NCBI GenBank assembly: GCA_964511405.1
Contig: CAZEFK010000106.1
Location: forward strand, 1 to 25,244
Source: CAZEFK01 sp964511405
Lineage (GTDB): Bacteria; Pseudomonadota; Alphaproteobacteria; Elsterales; Elsteraceae
Length of the DNA: 25,244 nucleotides
Direction: 5' to 3'
Position 1 is the first letter of the stretch; each line of letters opens with the position of its first letter. Shown in pieces: positions 19,597-25,244 of this stretch. Under the pieces are notes generated by a model. It did not search any database, was not told the DNA's origin, and saw nothing but the letters and a program-made list of their open reading frames with translations. The position numbers were made by a program, and so were the translations under genes.

Positions 19597-22500
19597 ATGA
19601 GCGCCATGGTCACGGTCACCCCGGGCGGCTCCTATGTGGCTACCGGGCCGAACACCATCTTCGTGATTTCGGGCGCCATCGGCATCACGCCGACCACCAC
19701 GATCAGCGGCGCCACCTACTCGAACATCTCGATCCAGATCGTCAATGGGGCGTCGTACGGGACGATCGACCTCGGCACTCAATGGACCAATGTCTTCGGC
19801 ATCGACTCGATCCTGGTGACCGGCACCAATCCGTACACGCTCAACGACATCTCCGCCTCGGTCCTGTCCCATGCCGCGTTCGGCAGCGCCGGCACGCGGA
19901 TCCCGCAATTCCCGACCCTCAATGTCGGCGACTCGGATTCCGGCACCGTGACCGTCGACGCCAGCACGCTCGCCGGCACGACGCTCGGCGTCGGCATGTC
20001 CATCCAATCGGCCGGCGCCGGCGCAGCCGCGTTCTCGGCCGGGACCGGCGGCGGCTTCTTCAACCTGTTCTCGGACAACCTGGGCAGCTACAGCCTCAAT
20101 GGCAGCGCCGCCTCGTCGCAGACGCCACTGTCGGTCGGCGTCACCGCGGTCAGCGCCGGCGTCGTCCACATCTCGGCCGGCGCCAATGTCAGCGGGATCG
20201 GCAGCATCGTCGACAACCTGGCCACCGCCCACCAGCTCATCCTCGATCCCGGCTTCTTCACCAGCAACGGCATGAGCCTCGGGTCGAACGGTGTCATCCC
20301 CAGCGGCCAAGCCTTGACCGTCATGCTGGGGAACAGCGGGACCGCGGCGGCGCTGGTCGATGCCAGCGCGCTCGGCACCGGCGATAATGTCACGGTCATC
20401 GCCCAGTCGGGATCGCACCATACCGTGCTGGGCGGCGCGGGCGGCCTGACCCTGCAAGCCAACACGCCGGGCACCTTGGCCGGCGACAGCGTGTCGGGCG
20501 GCACCGGGCCGGTGCAGCTGACGCTCGGCAGCTTCGGCCAGACCGCCAGCACCGCCTTCGACCTCGGCGCCGCCGCGGCGCTGGGCCCGGTCACCGGTCT
20601 GCTGCTCGCCCAGCCGGTGAGCGCCGTGACCGCGTCAGCCGGCCTGTTCGGCCAGCTGACCAGCATCAACGCCATCGCGCCTGCGACCCTGGTGGTCGGC
20701 GGGTCGTCGGTGACGGCGCCGACCAACGCCGCTTATGGCGGGCCGCTGTTGATTGGCCTGACCACGCCAGGCGCCACGTTCGCACTGCCGGTCACGGCCA
20801 CCATCGGCTTCGGCGGCACGGTCAGCGGCGGCACCGGCACCCGGGTCAGGCTAACCGGCAGCACCTCGAGCGGCGTCAATCTCACCGCGCTCGCGGTGCC
20901 GATCGTGGACGTGACGGGCGGCGCCGCCTTCCTGACCGACACCGTCGGCGGCGCGGCCCAGCCCGCGTTCGTGATCAACAACAGCGCAACCAACAGCCAG
21001 ATCACGATGCTCAAAGCCGGCGCCACGGCGTTCGGCGGCAGCGGCAGCGATTCGATCCGGGGCCTCGGCAGCGGCGAGACGCTGGTGGGCAGCTACGCCG
21101 GCGGCCGGCTGGACGCCTGGGGCAACAACCAGACGGTCTTCGCGGCCGACACCCTGTTCGGCAGCAGCCCGGTGTGCCGGCCGATCAACGTCGCCGGCCA
21201 GGGCGACATCGTCGTCGGCCGCTACACCTCGGGCGGCGGCACCGATACCGTGAACCTGGCCGGCGGCGGCGCCGACACCGTGTTCGCCGGCGCCGGCGCC
21301 ATGACTGTCCGCAACAACGCCGACGCCAATGTGACCATGGTCGGCGGCGCCGGCCTGCTGCAGGCGCGCAGCTCGGCGCGCGGCGGCGACGTGGCGTTCG
21401 GCGGCGCCGGCGGCGCCTTCGCCTACTTCAACAACACCCGCGACAGCACCGGCGCCAGCAACAGCTATGTCGGCGGCGCCGGCTCCGGCGTCGTCTACAC
21501 CAGCAGCTATGTCGGAACCCAGGTCTTCACCGGCACCGGCGCGGTCGACGTGGTGATCAACCCGGCCAACACCGCCGGCCTCGTCGACACCATCGTCGGC
21601 TTCCGATCAGGCACCGACTCGATCGACCTGTCGCAGTTCGGGCTGAGCCTGGCCAGCGTCGCCGGCCTGGCCCAGACCAGCTACCAGAACGGCGTCGACG
21701 TCGCCCTGCCGACCGGCATCACCTTGCGCCTGATCGGCCCGACGAAGCTGTCGACCAGCGACGTCATCCTGAACAGCGTCACCACCTTCACCGGCACGTC
21801 GGGAATCGACAGCTTCAGCGGCCCGTCCGGCGCGACGGCCGACACCATCTACAATTTCTCGGCGACAAACCTGTCCGGCTCGGACACCGTCGCCGGCCCG
21901 GCGGTGCGGGACGACAACACCCTCGCCATCACCGACAGCGGACCCGTCACCCTCACCGCCTCGCAGTTCGCTGCCGTCAGCAACATCGACCAGGTGGTCT
22001 TCCGCGCGACCACGGCGGGATCGGCGGTGTCGGTCAATTCCAGCCTCGCGTCGCTCCTGTCCCAAGCCGACTGGGTGTTCTCGGCCGACGCTACGATCTC
22101 GGCGCCGTTGAGCAGCGGCAACAGCATGGTGGTGCGGCCGAACCGAACGCTCGGCCATGCGGTCACGCTGACCCTGTCCAGCGCGACCAGCAACAGCATC
22201 ACCGCGTTCGACAACGGACGGCCGGTGCCGGGCACGGCGCTCAACATCGTCGGCGGCGGCCTGGGCGACGCCATTTTCGGCAGCCGCAACGCGGTCAACG
22301 TCACGGGCGGTGCCGGCAACGACTCGATCGCGAGCTTCCTGGCCAACGACACGATCAAGGCCGGCGCCGGCGCCGACACGATCTTCACCGGCGGCGGCAA
22401 CGACCTCCTGATCTATGGCGCGGTCACGGACAGCTACAGCAGCCCCGCGGCCTGGGACGTGGTGCAGGGCTTCAAGCCCGGCCGCGACAAGATCGACTTC

Positions 22501-22815
22501 CAGCCCGGGCTGGGCAGCAGCCTGGGGCTGGGTGGCAACCTCGCCGGCGGCATCACCGTGACCTCGCTGGTGGTGACCAACGGCGTCTCGTCGCTGGCCC
22601 AGTTCGCGGCCGGGATCAACAGCGCGGGCACCATCGCCGCGTCCACCACCAGCCAGCTCCAGCTGGCGCTGGTCACCGTCAATGGCGGCACGTTCGGCGG
22701 TCAGTACCTGATCGTCAACGACGGCACCGCGGGCTACCAGAGCAATGCCGACATGGTGATCAACCTTGCCGGCGCGCGCAGCCAGCTGACCCCGGCCGAC
22801 TTCATCATCGCGTGA
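19597..22815 (+). CDS. Large RTX-like calcium-binding secreted protein
   Basis: This 1072-residue protein is rich in Gly, Ala, Ser and Thr, and I noticed only one cysteine (near residue 526), as is usual for type I secretion substrates. It has no N-terminal signal peptide. Long beta-repeat-like regions fill residues 1-500. RTX-type nonapeptides appear near residues 900-945 (GGAGNDSIA, KAGAGADTIFTGGGNDLL), with weaker ones at 480-580. Two serralysin-like segments, DTIVGFRSGTDSIDL (about 663-677) and DVVQGFKPGRDKIDF (about 953-967), normally precede export signals or fold on calcium. A surface, biofilm or S-layer-like protein is likely; no enzyme domain was recognised. No type I exporter genes are in the window. 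The start is ATG 19597 with GGAG ten bases upstream. Confidence 0.82.
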   Translation: MSAMVTVTPGGSYVATGPNTIFVISGAIGITPTTTISGATYSNISIQIVNGASYGTIDLGTQWTNVFGIDSILVTGTNPYTLNDISASVLSHAAFGSAGTRIPQFPTLNVGDSDSGTVTVDASTLAGTTLGVGMSIQSAGAGAAAFSAGTGGGFFNLFSDNLGSYSLNGSAASSQTPLSVGVTAVSAGVVHISAGANVSGIGSIVDNLATAHQLILDPGFFTSNGMSLGSNGVIPSGQALTVMLGNSGTAAALVDASALGTGDNVTVIAQSGSHHTVLGGAGGLTLQANTPGTLAGDSVSGGTGPVQLTLGSFGQTASTAFDLGAAAALGPVTGLLLAQPVSAVTASAGLFGQLTSINAIAPATLVVGGSSVTAPTNAAYGGPLLIGLTTPGATFALPVTATIGFGGTVSGGTGTRVRLTGSTSSGVNLTALAVPIVDVTGGAAFLTDTVGGAAQPAFVINNSATNSQITMLKAGATAFGGSGSDSIRGLGSGETLVGSYAGGRLDAWGNNQTVFAADTLFGSSPVCRPINVAGQGDIVVGRYTSGGGTDTVNLAGGGADTVFAGAGAMTVRNNADANVTMVGGAGLLQARSSARGGDVAFGGAGGAFAYFNNTRDSTGASNSYVGGAGSGVVYTSSYVGTQVFTGTGAVDVVINPANTAGLVDTIVGFRSGTDSIDLSQFGLSLASVAGLAQTSYQNGVDVALPTGITLRLIGPTKLSTSDVILNSVTTFTGTSGIDSFSGPSGATADTIYNFSATNLSGSDTVAGPAVRDDNTLAITDSGPVTLTASQFAAVSNIDQVVFRATTAGSAVSVNSSLASLLSQADWVFSADATISAPLSSGNSMVVRPNRTLGHAVTLTLSSATSNSITAFDNGRPVPGTALNIVGGGLGDAIFGSRNAVNVTGGAGNDSIASFLANDTIKAGAGADTIFTGGGNDLLIYGAVTDSYSSPAAWDVVQGFKPGRDKIDFQPGLGSSLGLGGNLAGGITVTSLVVTNGVSSLAQFAAGINSAGTIAASTTSQLQLALVTVNGGTFGGQYLIVNDGTAGYQSNADMVINLAGARSQLTPADFIIA

Positions 22816-25075
22816 CCAACCCCAGCAGGTCCTCGATCCGGATCGGGAACCGCCGCACCCGGATGCCGGTCGCGTGCCACACGGCGTTGGCGATCGCGCC
22901 GGCGGAGCCGGTGATGGCGATCTCGCCGACGCCCTTGATGCCCAGGGCGTTCACATGGGGGTCGTGCTCGTCGACGGTGAACGCGTCGAGGTCGACCACA
23001 TCGGCATTGACCGGGATGTGATAGCCGGCGAAGTCGCCATTGATCACCCGGCCGGTGCGGTGGTCGACCACCGCCGCCTCGTGCAGGGCGAACGACAGGC
23101 CCCAGATCATGCCGCCCAGGAGCTGGCTGCGGACCAGCTTGGGATTGATGATCCGGCCGGCGGCGAAAGCGCCGACCGCGCGGGTGACCCGCACCTGGCC
23201 GAGATCGGGATCGACGGTGACTTCCGCGAACACCGCGCCGTGGGCGTGCATGGCGTAGGTGGCCTGCAGCGCCGGATCGGACGCACCCGACCCGATGGCG
23301 TCGATCGTGTCCAGCCCGGCGCGGGCCAGGATGTCGGCGTAGCCGTCGCTGCGGCTGGCGTCGTCGCGGGCGTGGAGGCGGCCGCCGCGGGCGACCACCC
23401 CGGCATTGCCGGCGCCGAACAGCGGCGAGCGCTCGTCGGCTGTCGCGAGGTCGGCGAGCTTGGCGATGACCGCGGCGCCGGCATTGTGGATGGCCATGCC
23501 GGCGGTCGCGGTATGGGCCGAGCCGCCGGCGATGCCGGCATCCGGCAGGTGCGAGGTGCCGGCCTTGAACTCGACCTGGTCGATGTCCAGCCCCAGGGCG
23601 TCGGCGGCGATCTGGGCGAGTGCAGTCCACGCCCCCTGCCCCATGTCGTGCGCCCCTGTTTTCATCAGGCCCGTGCCGTCGCGATGGATCACGGCATGGG
23701 CCTGCCCCTGGAACATAATCGCCGGGAAGGTGGCGGTGCCCATGCCCCAGCCGACCAGATGGCCGGCGGCGTTGCGCATCTGCCGCGCCTCGCGCGGCCG
23801 CCGGGCCCAGCCGAAGCGCTCGGCGCCCTGCCGGTAGCAGTCGCGCAGCGCCTTCGACGAGAACGGCTTTCCCGTCACCGGCTCGACCTCGGCATAGTTG
23901 CGCAGACGGAAATCAAGCGGGTCGAGGCCGCAGGCGAGTGCGGCCTCGTCGATGGCGCTCTCCAGCGCGACCGAGCCCGTGGCCTCGCCGGGCGCCCGCA
24001 TGAAGAAGGGCATGCCGCTGTCGATGCGCACCGCCTCGTGGCTGGTCGCGATCGCCGGGCTGGCATAGAGCGTGCGCGCGATGTCGGCCGCCGGCTCGAA
24101 GAAGTCGTCGAAGCTGCAGGCGGTGACCTTGGCGTGATGGGCAAGCGCAGTCAGCCGGCCCTCGCCGTCGATGCCCAGGCGCAGCCGCTGGCGGGTTGCC
24201 GGCCGGTGCCCGACCGGCCCGAACATCTGGTCGCGCCGCAGCACCAGCTTGACCGGCCGCCCGACCATCTTGGCCGCCAGGATGCCCAGGATCTGCGGGC
24301 CGAGCAGCAGGCCCTTGGAGCCGAAGCCGCCGCCCAGGAACGGGCTGCGGATGTGGATGTTCTCGGGCGCCAGGCCCAGCAGCCCGGCCAGCCGGTCGCG
24401 GGTCAGCGCCAGGCCCTGGGTCGGCAGGTCGAGCGACAGGGCGTCGCCATGCCAGCACGCCACCACGGCATGGGTCTCCATGGTGTTGTGGTACTGCGGC
24501 GGCGTCTCATAGATCGCATCGACGCGATGGACGGCCGCGGCCAGCCCGGCCTCGACGTCGCCATGCTCGACCACCGCCGGGTGGCCGGGCCCGACCGCCG
24601 GCGGCACGAAGCTTTCGGCACCGTCCAGCCCGACCGTGGGCGGCTCGGCCTCGTAGCGGGGCGCCAGCAGCGCCGCGCCCTCGGTCGCCGCTTCGATGGT
24701 TTCGGCGATGACCACGGCGATCGGCTGGCCGGCATAGCGCACGCGGTCCGATTGCAGCACGTCCTGGACGAACATGAAGGGGTGCAGCTTGACGTCGGGG
24801 TCCATGGCCAGCGCCGGGCGGCTGAACGGCGTCATGACCTCGACCACGCCGGGATGGGCCTTGGCGGCCGCGACGTCCAGCCGGGCCACGCGGCCGCGGG
24901 CGATGCGGCTGGTGGCCAGCACCGCATGCAGCATCCCGGGCGGGTGGTGGTCGGCGCCGTAGTGGGCGGCGCCGGTGACCTTCAGGACGCCGTCGCGCCG
25001 GCTCATCGGCTGGCCGATGTTGGAGCCGTGGCGCATGCGGCGCGGGTCTTCGGTCAGCATCGGCTCAAGCGTCAT
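22805..25075 (-). CDS. paoC: Aldehyde oxidoreductase molybdopterin-binding subunit (PaoC/YagR-like)
   Basis: This 756-residue protein is a second molybdenum-hydroxylase large subunit, of the PaoC (YagR) type, which oxidises aldehydes, often aromatic ones, to acids. The opening IGQPMSRRDGVLKVTGAAHY is typical. The cofactor loops are LGGGFGSKGLLLGPQ and MRAPGEATGSVALESAIDEA; GEATG with following LRNYAEVEPVTGKPFSSKAL is a PaoC hallmark. The catalytic Glu718 lies in GIKGVGEIA. It follows the FAD subunit gene, whose 3' end overlaps its start by 11 bases, so a PaoA-PaoB-PaoC order is expected beyond the window. Its last 11 bases overlap the convergent RTX gene. It is clearly different from the operon's other large subunit. 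Whether it is periplasmic, as in E. coli, depends on the small subunit's leader, not visible here. Confidence 0.93.
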   Translation of the reverse strand: MTLEPMLTEDPRRMRHGSNIGQPMSRRDGVLKVTGAAHYGADHHPPGMLHAVLATSRIARGRVARLDVAAAKAHPGVVEVMTPFSRPALAMDPDVKLHPFMFVQDVLQSDRVRYAGQPIAVVIAETIEAATEGAALLAPRYEAEPPTVGLDGAESFVPPAVGPGHPAVVEHGDVEAGLAAAVHRVDAIYETPPQYHNTMETHAVVACWHGDALSLDLPTQGLALTRDRLAGLLGLAPENIHIRSPFLGGGFGSKGLLLGPQILGILAAKMVGRPVKLVLRRDQMFGPVGHRPATRQRLRLGIDGEGRLTALAHHAKVTACSFDDFFEPAADIARTLYASPAIATSHEAVRIDSGMPFFMRAPGEATGSVALESAIDEAALACGLDPLDFRLRNYAEVEPVTGKPFSSKALRDCYRQGAERFGWARRPREARQMRNAAGHLVGWGMGTATFPAIMFQGQAHAVIHRDGTGLMKTGAHDMGQGAWTALAQIAADALGLDIDQVEFKAGTSHLPDAGIAGGSAHTATAGMAIHNAGAAVIAKLADLATADERSPLFGAGNAGVVARGGRLHARDDASRSDGYADILARAGLDTIDAIGSGASDPALQATYAMHAHGAVFAEVTVDPDLGQVRVTRAVGAFAAGRIINPKLVRSQLLGGMIWGLSFALHEAAVVDHRTGRVINGDFAGYHIPVNADVVDLDAFTVDEHDPHVNALGIKGVGEIAITGSAGAIANAVWHATGIRVRRFPIRIEDLLGLVTR

Positions 25076-25244
25076 GGGAAGCTCCGGTCGGGCCAGAGAA
25101 GGGAGAGCCGGGCAGCGCCGGCACGCGAGCGGGCGTGCCCGATGCGGCCAGGGCGAGCGCGCGCGCCAGGACCCGGCGCGCCAGCTCGATCTTGAAGCCG
25201 TTGTCGCCGCTGGGCCGGGCCTCGGCCAGCGCCGCCTCGGCCGC
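25065..25244 (-). CDS. paoB: FAD-binding subunit of aldehyde oxidoreductase (PaoB-like), C-terminal part
   Basis: Only the last 59 codons plus stop are inside the window; the gene begins beyond its right edge. The frame reads AEARPSGDNGFKIELARRVL and on to a Pro/Ser-rich end finishing GASHDA. GFKIELARR is the usual C-terminal helix of molybdenum-hydroxylase FAD subunits, close to PaoB/YagS. The stop (25065-25067) lies 11 bases inside the paoC-like gene, indicating coupled translation. The FAD subunit passes electrons between the iron-sulphur subunit and the final acceptor. Confidence 0.82.
   Translation of the reverse strand, partial: AAEAALAEARPSGDNGFKIELARRVLARALALAASGTPARVPALPGSPFSGPTGASHDA

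Noticed and set aside
21174..23021. A 615-codon Arg-rich frame overlapping the RTX gene on the same strand
   Set aside because: It is a +1 shadow of Gly/Asp-rich repeats; the RTX frame has the recognisable motifs and extends through the whole region.
22874..25195. A 773-codon open frame on the plus strand opposite the paoC-like gene
   Set aside because: Its protein is dominated by Gly, Arg, Ala, Asp and His repeats typical of antisense GC-rich frames, while the opposite strand encodes a full molybdenum-hydroxylase subunit.
1..25244. CRISPR array, tRNA, rRNA or insertion sequence
   Set aside because: No regularly spaced repeats, cloverleaf-like segment, rRNA-like sequence or transposase reading frame was noticed on either strand.

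Overview
The window is very GC-rich, densely coded and full of 1-, 4- and 8-base gene overlaps. Gene content (TRAP transporter, Liv-type ABC operon, molybdenum hydroxylases, DUF1217, MazE-like DUF3018 antitoxin, RTX-type secreted protein) suggests a soil or rhizosphere alphaproteobacterium, perhaps Rhodospirillales-like. This is inference from gene families, not from a marker gene; no tRNA, rRNA, CRISPR array or transposase was seen.

Left part (1-6440): the 3' end of a TRAP large permease is translationally coupled to a short-chain dehydrogenase. Next comes a block that looks acquired: a ribbon-helix-helix protein, a subtilisin-family protease, and a small I9-like protein matching the protease's own prodomain type. 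The block ends in about 590 bp of degenerate sequence. A 63-bp copy of the last 20 codons plus stop of the dehydrogenase lies at its far side, so the block is bracketed by a direct repeat. A small membrane protein, an ATP-grasp enzyme and a DUF1217 protein follow.

Centre (6437-16553): a tightly packed nine-gene minus-strand operon faces a divergent LysR regulator, with a nested inverted repeat between them. In transcription order it encodes a molybdenum-hydroxylase large subunit, a dihydrodipicolinate-synthase-family protein, a 3-hydroxyanthranilate 3,4-dioxygenase with every catalytic and metal residue I checked conserved, a periplasmic binding protein, two LivH/LivM permeases, two LivG/LivF ATPases, and an alpha/beta hydrolase with the HGGYW motif of animal/yeast-type kynurenine formamidases. 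Together they look like import plus degradation of an aromatic or N-heteroaromatic compound through a 3-hydroxyanthranilate-like intermediate. The other kynurenine-pathway genes are absent from the window, so the exact route is open. This is the most interesting part.

Right part (16492-25244): a second, unrelated ribbon-helix-helix protein with a direct-repeat candidate operator, a short-chain dehydrogenase with a Tat-like leader, a small GNAT-like protein, a PPC/DUF296 protein, a mazEF-type toxin-antitoxin pair behind a perfect 14-bp palindrome, a 1072-residue RTX-like protein probably exported by a type I system, and a PaoC-type aldehyde oxidoreductase large subunit with the tail of its FAD subunit running off the window end.
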